In this document: in pieces, positions 46,320 to 54,154 of the stretch | Layout of the letters: each line of letters starts with the position of its first letter | Numbering within the stretch: position 1 is the stretch's first letter | Source: an uncultured Eubacteriales bacterium | Lineage (GTDB): Bacteria; Bacillota; Clostridia; Lachnospirales; Lachnospiraceae | DNA length: 64,000 nt | NCBI GenBank assembly: GCA_900315305.1 | Contig: OMYS01000005.1 | Location: forward strand, 1-64,000 | Direction of reading: 5' to 3' | The notes under the pieces: generated by a model | Databases searched by the model: none | Seen by the model: the letters and a program-made list of their open reading frames with translations, nothing else | Told to the model about the DNA's origin: nothing | Position numbers and translations under genes: made by a program

Positions 46320-47174
46320 TCACATACAGACACGCACTGCCACCGCCGTCATATTGTCGGTCTCTCCTCTTGCGAAGGCCATTTTCTGGAGATGGCTGAG
46401 ACCGGCATCGAGATCACACGGCAGAAGCGCTTCCTGCATTTCCTTCACGGAAATGCGGTTCCGAAACCCGTCGGAGCAAAGGAGAAAAACAGTTCCCGGG
46501 AGAACATGTCCCGCAGAAAATTCCGGCCGCACATCTTCTGATGCGCCGATGCACCGCGTCAGAACATGACTTCGCGGATCGCGTCCGGCCTCCTCTTCTT
46601 CAAGCTCCCCGAGCTCAACCGCCCGCTGCGCCAGCGTGTGGTCACGGGTCAGAAGCGAAAGACAGCCTCCCACATTCTCCACAGCATCCATCTCATAGAC
46701 GCGCGAGTCCCCGACATGCATCACAAGCCGCCGCTTTTCCGTGATCAACAAGGCAGCGGCTGTCGTCCCGAGGCAGATCCCCTGCCTCTGCGCACCCGAA
46801 AGGAGCCGCCTGTTCTGCGTCTCTACAAGCCTTTCCCACGACTCAAAGACCGCCTCGTCCCGCAGACGCTTCCCGCATTTTTCAAAAATGTCCGGCAGCT
46901 CCCTGAGGAACCAGGTGTCAAAGGCCCGCGCCACCTCCCCGCTCGCGAGCTCCCCTTTCTCAAGTCCTCCCATGCCGTCAAAAATGCCGGCAAGAAGAAC
47001 CGGACCAATCCGCGTCTCCGCGGCCATAAGCACCAGCGAGTCCTGATTTCCCGGCCGCCTGCCCCGCTCATTGATATACGCCGTCTCAAAATGCATACCA
47101 CTCTCCCGGGCCTGCAGCCCCTTGCCTTCATTGGAATCTCCAGAACCAAGCTTTCGATACATGAACTCTATCAT
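46320..47174 (-). CDS. PP2C-type Ser/Thr protein phosphatase
   Basis: 284 residues. Metal-binding and catalytic motifs of PPM/PP2C phosphatases are present: GRRPGNQDSLV, GIFDGMGGLEKGE, VMHVGDSRVY, LLCSDGF and late RGETDNMTAV. Immediately precedes the kinase gene and probably reverses its phosphorylations. GGAG lies 8 bases before 47174. First gene of the likely phosphatase-kinase-small membrane protein-Ig-like protein group. Confidence 0.93.
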   Translation of the reverse strand: MIEFMYRKLGSGDSNEGKGLQARESGMHFETAYINERGRRPGNQDSLVLMAAETRIGPVLLAGIFDGMGGLEKGELASGEVARAFDTWFLRELPDIFEKCGKRLRDEAVFESWERLVETQNRRLLSGAQRQGICLGTTAAALLITEKRRLVMHVGDSRVYEMDAVENVGGCLSLLTRDHTLAQRAVELGELEEEEAGRDPRSHVLTRCIGASEDVRPEFSAGHVLPGTVFLLCSDGFRNRISVKEMQEALLPCDLDAGLSHLQKMAFARGETDNMTAVAVRVCM

Positions 47175-47237
47175 ATTTATCTCCGTGTGTATACGATAAT
47201 ATCTTACGATAAAGTTTCACTATCTACAGGTTAGCCG

Positions 47238-47708
47238 GAGCGTAGGGGATATGATGAATTCTTGTTCGTATGCGCTACATGAGTAGGCGTTAAAGTAAGA
47301 TTGGGTCGTGAAGCACTACGAATCAGCCGGCTCGTAGCGCGTCAGAGGATTTGAATGCCGCCGGACCCTACATAAGTAGGGCCCGGCGGCAAGAAATTAA
47401 CATAGAACGCTATGGATTAGTCAAAGCGTAGGGCCTCTGGCGGTTTTCCGCCCGCACGCGCTACGGGAGTAGGCGCTGAAGTAAGATTGGATCGTAAAGC
47501 GCTACGAATTAGACGGGACGTAGGGGGTAGAGACGTTTATGCCGCCGAGCCCTACGCGAGTAGGGCCCGGCGGCAGGAAATTAACATAAAACGCTATAGA
47601 TTGGTCAGAGCGTAGAGGATATGGCGGATTCTTACCCGCACACACTACGCGCGTAGGCGTTAAAGTAAGATTGGGTCGTGAGACGCTACAGCTTGGCCGG
47701 GGCGTAGG
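47238..47708 (+). repeat. Family B tandem hairpin array, cluster 1
   Basis: About two and a half units of 184-186 bp, each made of two related 93-bp halves. CGTAG marks unit starts at 47241, 47427 and 47611. Within units the short palindromes CTAC-N4-GTAG recur (TACATGAGTAGG, TACGGGAGTAGG, CCCTACGCGAGTAGGGC), alternating with larger CGCTACGAATTAG...CGTAG stems and the conserved strings AAGTAAGATTGGGTCGTGA and CGGCGGCAGGAAATTAACAT. No coding region. Sits between the PP2C gene and the AAA ATPase gene. Confidence 0.8.
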
Positions 47709-47734
47709 GAATCTGGCAGATTCTCCCACAGATC

Positions 47735-49270
47735 TCACCCCAGCAGCTCTTCCGCTGCCTCTCGGTCATATGTCACGTGGTCTACGCCTGTCGTCTCGAT
47801 GCGGAAGAGCGCGTTTGCGCACAGATGCTCCGCCGCCTGCTCGAGGTCGCGGACGCCGGTCTCGCCGGCGAAGCGCTCGACGATCACATCAACCGCCTCG
47901 TCCTTCACAGTGATCTCGCTCTCCTCCATGCCGAGCCGCTTCAGCACCTTCGGCAGTGAGAACCGCTTGAAAATGACCTTCTTCTCGTCCGGCGTATAGT
48001 CCGGAATATCGATCACTGCAAAGCGGGACATAAGCGGCGCACTGATGCGGCTCTTGTCATTTGCCGTCGCGATCGGATAGACACCTCCGGTCGGAATCAT
48101 GCACTCAATGTAGTTATCCGTGTAGCCGAGATTGTCGAGCAGCGTCAGCAGCGCATCGGCCGGATTTCCGCCATTTCCCTGCGAGTCCGCCTTGTCGAGC
48201 TCGTTGATGATAAAGACGAGATTCGACGAGCCGGCCTGACTGAACGCCTCCATAATGCGGCCGGGCTTTGCATTTGAGTAAATTCTGGGCGAACCGGTCA
48301 GCTGCTCGGCGTCATGGATCGCGCTCATATCGAGCGACGTCCACGGAAAATGAAGAATCCGCGCGACCGCATACGCGATCTGCGACTTGCCGACACCGGC
48401 CGGCCCCGCGAGCAGAAGACCGTAGGCCGGAAGCTTGTGCGTGCGGTTGATCTGAATGATCGTCTCGATGACTCTCTGCTTCACGCGCTCCATGCCGTAG
48501 AGCTCCTCGTCAAGAATCCGGCGCGCTCTGACCGGGTCGATCGACTCAAAATACGTGCTCTGCCAGCGGATATTGAGGACCGTCGCGAGCGCGCGCTGCG
48601 CGTGAAGCCGCTCCTCAGGGCTGATCGATGTCGATTTCGCCTGCGCGATATTCCGCTTCGCCCAGCTTCTGATATTGGCCGGGAGCGTCGAGCCCGCGCA
48701 TTTGAGAAAATCGACCATCGCATACATGTCCGTGATGTGCAGGCGCTCCTGCTCGTCCTCCTCCCGATCCTCGTCCTCCGTCTCATTTTCCGGGAGCCGG
48801 CTCTCGAGCAGACGCTCGATGACCAGCTGCAGGAACCCGTTGACAGCCGTCGGAATATTCGTCTGACCAGTCGGATCGAGCGCGCGGATCCGGTAGACCG
48901 CATAGCCGTCCGCCGTGTGGGCTCCCGACAGTCTGACCGGCACATGGTTCTCCCCGAGCCACTCAAGCAAATGCACAAACCGGCGGTCGAGCCGCAGAAT
49001 GTCCGCCCTTGCGACGTCGTCGGTCAGATCGTACTCAAATGCCGTGCGTCTGTGCGGGTTGTAAAATGCCCCGTTCAAATGGTGCGCAAGCTCCCCGTGC
49101 GGATCCTCGAGCACGAGAATCGGGTGCTCCGCGTCCGCCTCCGCGCTCACAGAGTCAAACAGCGTGTAGGTGCAGACCGGTGCGTCCGGCCCGCCCTTCT
49201 TTTCATTTGCCGATGTATCCGCGTCGAAATCGAAGACAACCTCGTCCCGAAGACCCTTCATGCCTGCCAT
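47735..49270 (-). CDS. Lon-like AAA+ ATPase without protease domain
   Basis: 511 residues. Residues 1-245 are a unique N-terminal region with an acidic patch (ETEDEDREEDEQE); residues 250-500 are an AAA+ module close to that of Lon: LDEELYGMERVKQRVIETI, P-loop GPAGVGKS (289-296), Walker B region FIINELDKAD (353-362, with Asn where Lon has Asp of DE), sensor ATANDKSRISAPLMSRF, and GVRDLEQAAEHLC. There is no Lon protease domain and no LON substrate domain. Start at 49270 after GGAGG. Possibly a chaperone-like ATPase linked to the adjacent signalling genes. Confidence 0.8.
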   Translation of the reverse strand: MAGMKGLRDEVVFDFDADTSANEKKGGPDAPVCTYTLFDSVSAEADAEHPILVLEDPHGELAHHLNGAFYNPHRRTAFEYDLTDDVARADILRLDRRFVHLLEWLGENHVPVRLSGAHTADGYAVYRIRALDPTGQTNIPTAVNGFLQLVIERLLESRLPENETEDEDREEDEQERLHITDMYAMVDFLKCAGSTLPANIRSWAKRNIAQAKSTSISPEERLHAQRALATVLNIRWQSTYFESIDPVRARRILDEELYGMERVKQRVIETIIQINRTHKLPAYGLLLAGPAGVGKSQIAYAVARILHFPWTSLDMSAIHDAEQLTGSPRIYSNAKPGRIMEAFSQAGSSNLVFIINELDKADSQGNGGNPADALLTLLDNLGYTDNYIECMIPTGGVYPIATANDKSRISAPLMSRFAVIDIPDYTPDEKKVIFKRFSLPKVLKRLGMEESEITVKDEAVDVIVERFAGETGVRDLEQAAEHLCANALFRIETTGVDHVTYDREAAEELLG

Positions 49271-49300
49271 ATACAAAACTCCTCCATCTAAAATTACAAT

Positions 49301-49402
49301 CACTATTCAGCCCCCGGGCTCGGAAAACTTCTGAAACCGTTCGTCAAGCAAGCTCTCCATCCGGATTTTCTCAGTTTTCCAAGGGGGGTGCTGAATAATT
49401 AC
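49301..49402. repeat. Family A short form (hairpin 3 only)
   Basis: About 100 bp between CTATTCAGCCCCC and GGGGGGTGCTGAATAATTAC. Hairpins 1 and 2 are missing; hairpin 3 pairs TTGGAAAACT-type arms around CAAGCAAGCTCTCC. It lies between the hydrolase stop and the AAA ATPase start. Confidence 0.75.
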
Positions 49403-49505
49403 ATATGTGTCCAGTATACAGCAGCTCCGGAAAATGTGAAACTATCACAATTCACACGCAGTCAGTTACAATCACCGGTCATGATCAAAACGGCAGCCGG
49501 CAATT

Positions 49506-50480
49506 TCAATCCTTATTTTCCTCCACGAACTTCTTCACAGCCGCCGTATATTTCGCGAGGTCATCGAGCATCGACTCCGCGTGCTCCGAGCCCTCGAAGA
49601 TCACGAGGTCCTTCTTCTCGGAATTGCAGGCGCTGAAATTCTCGATCGCCATGTCCTTCGGGACGAAGGTATCCGCGGAGCCATGGATGAACAGCATCGG
49701 AACCGTCGCCTTCTCGAGGGCCCGCAGGCAGTCGCAGTCCTCGAAGTCGTAGTAATTCGCCTTGAATTTCGCGAAAAATTCAACTTCCGAGCGGAACGGC
49801 TCGACCGGAAGCTTGTAGTAGTGCTTCATGCAGTATTCCATTTCCGCGTTGAGAGAGGAATAGCCGCAGTCCTCGATGATGCCCTTCACCTGCGGCGGCT
49901 GCGGATCGCCCGCGCAGAGCATGACTGTCGCGCCGCCCATCGAGACGCCGTGCAGGAAGATCTGCACGTCGCTTCCGAGCTTTGTGATCGCGTAGTAGAT
50001 CCAGCGGTTCACATCAAAATGGTCCTGCCAGCCGAAGCCGATGTAATCGCCCTCGCTCTTTCCGTGCGCGCGGTCATCCGGCATCAGAATATTAAAGCCC
50101 ATCGCCTTGTAGGCCGGCAGAATCTCGCCGAAGTCCCAGAGGCCCGAGGAGCGGTAGCCATGGACGACGATCATGAGCATTTTCGACGGGACATCCGCCG
50201 GAAGAAACGTCGCGTGCAGCTTCAGCTGATCAGAGGACTCGACAAACCAGTCCTCGCATGTCTGCCCGGCGATCCAGTCGTCGTAGCGCTTCTGACGCGC
50301 GTCATATTTCTTCTGCGTCTCCGGATCCGTCTCCCGCCCCTTGATCGTCATGCCCGAATTCTTCGGGATCGCAAGCTTGTAAAAATAATAGCTTCCCGCC
50401 GCGGTCAGTCCCGCGATGCCTGCCGCCGCTGCCGCTGCAGCACCGGCCGCCGCCTTGATAATCTTCTTCGTATCCGCCAT
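49506..50480 (-). CDS. Alpha/beta hydrolase, membrane-anchored
   Basis: 324 residues. An N-terminal Ala-rich membrane helix (about 8-35), then an alpha/beta hydrolase fold: oxyanion VVHGYRSSG, nucleophile elbow HGVSMGGA with Ser in GxSxG, acid in IHGSADTFVP, and catalytic His in EGSEHAES. This resembles the family of BEM46/FrsA-like serine hydrolases. Substrate unknown. The start has AGGAGG 6-7 bases upstream. Confidence 0.88.
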   Translation of the reverse strand: MADTKKIIKAAAGAAAAAAAGIAGLTAAGSYYFYKLAIPKNSGMTIKGRETDPETQKKYDARQKRYDDWIAGQTCEDWFVESSDQLKLHATFLPADVPSKMLMIVVHGYRSSGLWDFGEILPAYKAMGFNILMPDDRAHGKSEGDYIGFGWQDHFDVNRWIYYAITKLGSDVQIFLHGVSMGGATVMLCAGDPQPPQVKGIIEDCGYSSLNAEMEYCMKHYYKLPVEPFRSEVEFFAKFKANYYDFEDCDCLRALEKATVPMLFIHGSADTFVPKDMAIENFSACNSEKKDLVIFEGSEHAESMLDDLAKYTAAVKKFVEENKD

Positions 50481-50658
50481 CGTCTGTCCTCCTTGTCCGT
50501 CCTGAAATCGCCAAAATTTGTGCGTTTTGGCTTTTTACACAGTCAAAACGCCCGTTCTGCTGTACATTTTACACGAAGAAAATGGCGGGCTCAAGATGCC
50601 GCCAACTTATTTCATGGAGATTTTATGAAAAGGTCACAGACCGCCAGGATATCGCCCC

Positions 50659-50687
50659 TTGCGGAAATTTCGCATGACTGATACAAT
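50659..50687 (+). promoter_or_regulatory. Promoter of a candidate small RNA
   Basis: TTGCGG (50659-50664), 17-base spacer, TACAAT (50682-50687). Transcription would begin near 50694. Confidence 0.6.
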
Positions 50688-50693
50688 ATCTTT

Positions 50694-50789
50694 ATAAAAG
50701 AGAGGGTACTACCGGCAGACGGTTAGCCCAAGTTATTTATCAGTCAAAATGACCGCCAAACTTTCGAGGGGTAAGGCGGTCATTTTCTT
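50694..50789 (+). ncRNA. Candidate small structured RNA of about 95 nt
   Basis: Starts just after the promoter at 50659-50687 and ends with a perfect 12-bp stem, AAAATGACCGCC with its complement (50746-50757 / 50775-50786). The 5' part folds as GGG-TA-CTA-CCG loop GCAGA CGG-T-TAG-CCC. A second promoter-like -10 lies after it and before the flavodoxin gene, so it may be free-standing, or it may be a leader controlling that gene. I could not match it to a riboswitch class. Confidence 0.45.
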
Positions 50790-50809
50790 TCATCCACGCT
50801 CAATTATGG

Positions 50810-50815
50810 TATAAT
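50810..50815 (+). promoter_or_regulatory. -10 element of the flavodoxin gene
   Basis: TATAAT, 38 bases before the flavodoxin start. The -35 (TTTCAT at 16 bases) is weak. Confidence 0.45.
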
Positions 50816-50852
50816 CATAGAAACTGATGCACATCCGACAAGGAGGAAAATT

Positions 50853-51323
50853 ATGGGCAAGACATTAGTCGCATATTTTACAACAAGTTCCGCAACAGAA
50901 AAGACCGCTGAGAAGCTCGCGTCCCTGACCGGCGCAGATCTCTACGAAATCAAGGCCCTGAAGCCATATACAGATGACGATCTCAACTGGACTGATCCGG
51001 CAAGCCGCAGCACGATGGAAATGAACGACCCGGAGTGCCGTCCGGAGATCGACGGCAAGGTCGAGAACATGGCAGATTATGACACCGTCTACATCGGCTA
51101 TCCGGTCTGGTGGGGCAAGGCTCCGAGAATCATCGAGACCTTCGTCTCCTCCTATGACTTCGCAGGCAAGACGCTCCGCCCGTTCGCAACATCCGGCGGC
51201 AGCAAGGCTGAGAAGAGCGACGAGGAGCTGCACGCGCTCGTATCCGACAAGGCCGTCTGGAAAGAGGCAAAGCGTCTCGACAAGGCGACGGACGATGAGC
51301 TGAAGGCATTTATCGCGGAGTAA
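50853..51323 (+). CDS. Flavodoxin
   Basis: 156 residues. Electron carrier with FMN. The phosphate-binding loop YFTTSSATEKTAEKLA (8-23) and the isoalloxazine-binding GYPVWWGKAPRIIETFVSSYDF with FATSGGSKAEKS are clear; the sequence belongs to the flavodoxin_4-like group. AAGGAGG lies about 6 bases upstream. Monocistronic between a candidate RNA and a repeat. Confidence 0.93.
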   Translation: MGKTLVAYFTTSSATEKTAEKLASLTGADLYEIKALKPYTDDDLNWTDPASRSTMEMNDPECRPEIDGKVENMADYDTVYIGYPVWWGKAPRIIETFVSSYDFAGKTLRPFATSGGSKAEKSDEELHALVSDKAVWKEAKRLDKATDDELKAFIAE

Positions 51324-51325
51324 TT

Positions 51326-51416
51326 TCGCCGCTTGTCCGCCCCGCAGAAAACTTCTGAAACCGTCCGGCGAGCAAGCTCTCCGTCCGGATTTCATCAGTT
51401 TCCTGCGGGGTGCTGA
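51326..51416. repeat. Family A element lacking its left half
   Basis: Starts inside hairpin 2 (CGCCGCTTGTCCGCC) directly after the flavodoxin stop and ends GCGGGGTGCTGATTCATGATC before the dapA stop. Hairpin 3 arms are CCCCGCAGAAAACT and AGTTTCCTGCGGGG. It lies between convergent genes and could act as a two-way terminator. Confidence 0.75.
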
Positions 51417-51423
51417 TTCATGA

Positions 51424-52308
51424 TCAGATCAGTCCGAAGTCCTGCATGGCCTTCTTCAGCTGAGCGGCATGCTCCGGCTCAAGCTCTGTGAGCGGCAGGC
51501 GAAGCGGACCCGCCTCGAAGCCGATATACTTCAGCGCCGTCTTGACCGGAATCGGGTTGACCTCGCTGAACAGCGCGTTGATCAGCGGAAGCGCCTTGAA
51601 CTGGATCTCACGCGCACCTGCAATATCTCCGTCGAAGAACTTCTGGCACATGTCGTGTGTCTGACGCGGTGCGACATTGGACAGAACGGAAATGACACCC
51701 AGACCGCCGACAGACAGGATCGGGATGACCTGATCGTCGTTGCCGGAATAGAGGTCAAGAGCGCCGTCAGCGAGAGACATCATCTTGATCGTCTGGCCGA
51801 TGTTGCCCGTCGCGTCCTTGATTGCGACCATGTTCGGAATCTCCTTTGCGATCCGGACGGCCGTCTCTGGCTGAATGCAGCAGCCCGTGCGGCTCGGCAC
51901 GTTGTACATGATCGCCGGGATATCAATCTTTGAACAGATCGCCTTGTAGTGCTCATAGAGACCATTCTGTGTGGCCTTATTGTAGTACGGTGTGACAAGA
52001 AGAACTGCGTCTGCGCCGGCAGCCTCTGCATCCTTTGAAAGAGAAATCGCAGCCGCCGTGTCGTTCGAGCCCGTGCCCGCGACAACCGGAATCCGTCCCG
52101 CAACCTTCTTGATGCAGTAGCGGATGACATCCATATGCTCTTCCATCGTCATCGTTGCCGACTCACCGGTCGTGCCGCAGACGATAACTGCGTCCGTTCC
52201 GTTCTCGATCTGGAAATCGATCAGTCTGCCAAACTCGTCGTAATTAACAGAACCATCTGCGTTGAACGGCGTCGCAATCGCCACGCCGGCTCCCTTGAAA
52301 ATAGCCAT
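51424..52308 (-). CDS. dapA: 4-hydroxy-tetrahydrodipicolinate synthase
   Basis: 294 residues. Condenses pyruvate with aspartate semialdehyde, entry step to lysine and diaminopimelate. TIM barrel with GVAIATPFNADGSVNYDEF, VCGTTGESATMTMEEH (substrate Thr pair), MYNVPSRTGC (Tyr of the catalytic triad) and Schiff-base Lys in NMVAIKDATGNI. The start at 52308 has AGGAGG 5 bases upstream; the longer open frame to 52569 runs through the riboswitch and is rejected. Controlled by the lysine riboswitch just upstream. Confidence 0.97.
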   Translation of the reverse strand: MAIFKGAGVAIATPFNADGSVNYDEFGRLIDFQIENGTDAVIVCGTTGESATMTMEEHMDVIRYCIKKVAGRIPVVAGTGSNDTAAAISLSKDAEAAGADAVLLVTPYYNKATQNGLYEHYKAICSKIDIPAIMYNVPSRTGCCIQPETAVRIAKEIPNMVAIKDATGNIGQTIKMMSLADGALDLYSGNDDQVIPILSVGGLGVISVLSNVAPRQTHDMCQKFFDGDIAGAREIQFKALPLINALFSEVNPIPVKTALKYIGFEAGPLRLPLTELEPEHAAQLKKAMQDFGLI

Positions 52309-52360
52309 AGCTTCCTCCTTGTGATTCGATGCGGCAATTGCCGCTGAAATTGCCGGGGCA

Positions 52361-52390
52361 TAAAAATGCCGGCCTGAGACGGCCGGCATC
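52361..52390 (-). terminator. Riboswitch-controlled terminator ahead of dapA
   Basis: A perfect 9-bp stem, ATGCCGGCC with its complement, loop GTCTCA and five Us on the minus strand, 53 bases before the dapA start. Forms the off state of the lysine riboswitch. Confidence 0.9.
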
Positions 52391-52414
52391 AAAAGAAGAC
52401 CTTGTTCTTCTGGT

Positions 52415-52577
52415 GGATAGCGCCCCATCATCTGATGACAGTCACGCAGTTCTTGACTGTGTGCCCAGGCATCCCGGCCGCATGGAGCCGAAACCCTTCG
52501 GCGCGTTTCCCTTTCATTTCCCTTCAACTGCGCCTGCCGCATCCGAAAAAATACTGATAAAACACGCAACCTCTATC
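52415..52577 (-). ncRNA. Lysine riboswitch (L-box)
   Basis: Minus-strand RNA with the conserved L-box pieces in order: GATAGAGGTTGCG, ATCAGTA, GGCGCAG...GAAGGG...AATGAAAGG, CGCGCCGAAGG, TGGGCACACAGTCA, GTGACTGTC and the closing GGGGCGCTATCC. GATAG at one end pairs with CTATC at the other (P1). It stands between a promoter and an intrinsic terminator ahead of dapA, so lysine should lower dapA transcription. Confidence 0.92.
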
Positions 52578-52591
52578 TCTAAGACATCTAT

Positions 52592-52620
52592 ACAGTATCA
52601 TTCCGCGGCCCTTCTGTCAA
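52592..52620 (-). promoter_or_regulatory. Promoter of the riboswitch-dapA transcript
   Basis: TTGACA (52615-52620), 17-base spacer, TACTGT (52592-52597) on the minus strand, about 15 bases before the start of the L-box. Confidence 0.7.
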
Positions 52621-52643
52621 CCGACAGGACACCGCTCGGTCTC

Positions 52644-52709
52644 CTGTTCACACGCTATCCAAAATCGCATGCGGACGCGAATATCAGAGCGGTATCGGGC
52701 AGACGCCGT
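52644..52709. mobile_element. Family C (MITE) end fragment
   Basis: CCTGTTCACACGCTATCC and ACGCGAATATCAGAGCGGTATC match the fragment at 39162 closely, ending at the stop of the zinc-ribbon gene (52710), as the other does at the Ig-like gene. Confidence 0.6.
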
Positions 52710-53876
52710 TTACTGCCCCGCGTCACCGACGAGCTGATTATTGTTCTGATCGGTCTCGCCGCCGTTATTGTTATCAGCCGGCGCCTCCGTGGGCTCCGGT
52801 GTCGCCGTCGGCTCAGGCGTTGCCGTCGGGACCGGCGTTGCGGTCGGTGCAGGCGTCGGCGTCGCTGTCGGCTCCGGTGTCGCCGTCGGCGTCGGTGTTG
52901 CCGTCGGTGTCGGCGTTGCCGTTGCGGTCGGCTTCGGCGTCGGTGTTGCCTTCCTCGTCACAGACGGTGTCGCCGTCGCTGTCGGCTTCGGCGTCAGCGT
53001 GAGGTCATCCGCCGCAATCTCAGACGCCGTCTTCGATGACGTCGTATTGGAACTGCTTCTCTTGATCCCCTTGAACACACCGCTCGAGGCCGCGATCACG
53101 AAGAGAATGATCACGATAATAATGATCGACACGAGCAGAATGATGGCCGGACTCGGACCGGATTTTCCGCCGCCTCCGTCGTCATCGTCATCTGCGTCAT
53201 CATCGTCGAAGCTGCTGAATTTTCTCCACAGACTCTTCTTGCCGCCGTCCTCGTCATCCTCGTCGTCCGGATCGCGGTTGTACTCGTCATCGTTGTTCTC
53301 AAACGGGCTGTATGTCTGCGTCTCGTAGAGATCGTCGTAATCGTCCTGCTTATCTTTTTTCTTTTTATTTTTCTTTGACGGCTGCTCGTCGTCCACCGGC
53401 GGAATCGGCCTGGTCTCGTCCGTATTTCCCGGATTATTCGGAATGCCCCACATATCGTCCGGCTTCACGAGATCGCCCGGCTGATCAAAGACATCAAATG
53501 GATTTGCCTTCTTCGGCCCGTCGGCATTTCCGTCCGGCGTCGCGATGACGGTCTGATCCTCGTCGTCCTGTCCGTAGGAGGCGCCTCTTCCATTCGGAGA
53601 CGCAACGACTGTCTTGTCCGGATCATCGCTGTTCTCTCCGCGATGATGCTTCACGGACGCGATCACGGTATCCTCGTTCATAACGCCGGCCGGCAGCCGC
53701 ACCGGCTTGCCGCGCCGCTCATTTTCATTCCTGAGGAACGGCGAAATGACCTTCGTGTCACCGAGCGGGCCCTCTTCCTCGCTCTCACGCCGCATATTTT
53801 CTGGAATCTGGAATCCGCACCTCGGGCAGAAGCGGGTCTCGTCCGGAATATCAAGTCCACAATTCGGACAGTACAT
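52710..53876 (-). CDS. Zinc-ribbon membrane protein with Pro/Thr-rich extracellular tail
   Basis: 388 residues. N-terminal zinc ribbon with CPNC and CPRC pairs (MYCPNCGLDIPDETRFCPRCGF), then a long charged cytoplasmic linker with acidic runs (DDEYNRDPDDEDDEDGG, FDDDDADDDDDG), one membrane helix (about 262-283) and an outer tail of about 50 PT repeats (TPTPTATPEPTATP) ending DNNNGGETDQNNNQ. Such proteins often tether regulators or enzymes to the envelope. The start has GGGGAG upstream. Function not known. Confidence 0.75.
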   Translation of the reverse strand: MYCPNCGLDIPDETRFCPRCGFQIPENMRRESEEEGPLGDTKVISPFLRNENERRGKPVRLPAGVMNEDTVIASVKHHRGENSDDPDKTVVASPNGRGASYGQDDEDQTVIATPDGNADGPKKANPFDVFDQPGDLVKPDDMWGIPNNPGNTDETRPIPPVDDEQPSKKNKKKKDKQDDYDDLYETQTYSPFENNDDEYNRDPDDEDDEDGGKKSLWRKFSSFDDDDADDDDDGGGGKSGPSPAIILLVSIIIIVIILFVIAASSGVFKGIKRSSSNTTSSKTASEIAADDLTLTPKPTATATPSVTRKATPTPKPTATATPTPTATPTPTATPEPTATPTPAPTATPVPTATPEPTATPEPTEAPADNNNGGETDQNNNQLVGDAGQ

Positions 53877-53956
53877 ACGCAAAACTCCCCTTTCCGTATG
53901 AATGCCGCTCCGGCGCCCCTTCAGCCTTCGGCGGCATGTTCCCCTATCATTAAATC

Positions 53957-54112
53957 TCGCAGCACCCCAGACTCGGAACGCTTCGCGTTCCTCGCTGTGG
54001 GCGGACAGAGCGGCTTCGCCGCTTGCCCGCCCCACGAAATGCTTCAGAAATCTCTCAACGAGCAAGCTCTTTGCTCGATTTCCGGATCATTTCGTGGGGT
54101 GCTGAATAATTA
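53957..54112. repeat. Family A structured repeat, full-length copy
   Basis: About 156 bp from GCAGCACCCCAG to GTGGGGTGCTGAATAATTAC, with all three hairpins. Just past the L,D-transpeptidase stop. Confidence 0.8.
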
Positions 54113-54154
54113 CAAATTACATCATATCATATTTTCTGCGTCTCCGCGACTGTG

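Noticed and set aside
47238..47708. CRISPR-like look of the regularly spaced palindromes
   Set aside because: The units are not identical repeats with unique spacers; the whole 93-bp unit is related, and there are no cas genes in the window. The same holds for 58761-59175.
50694..50852. FMN riboswitch before flavodoxin
   Set aside because: The leader is too short and none of the conserved RFN segments are present.
52309..52569. N-terminal extension of dapA
   Set aside because: It would translate the lysine riboswitch and its terminator; the RBS and family length support the start at 52308.
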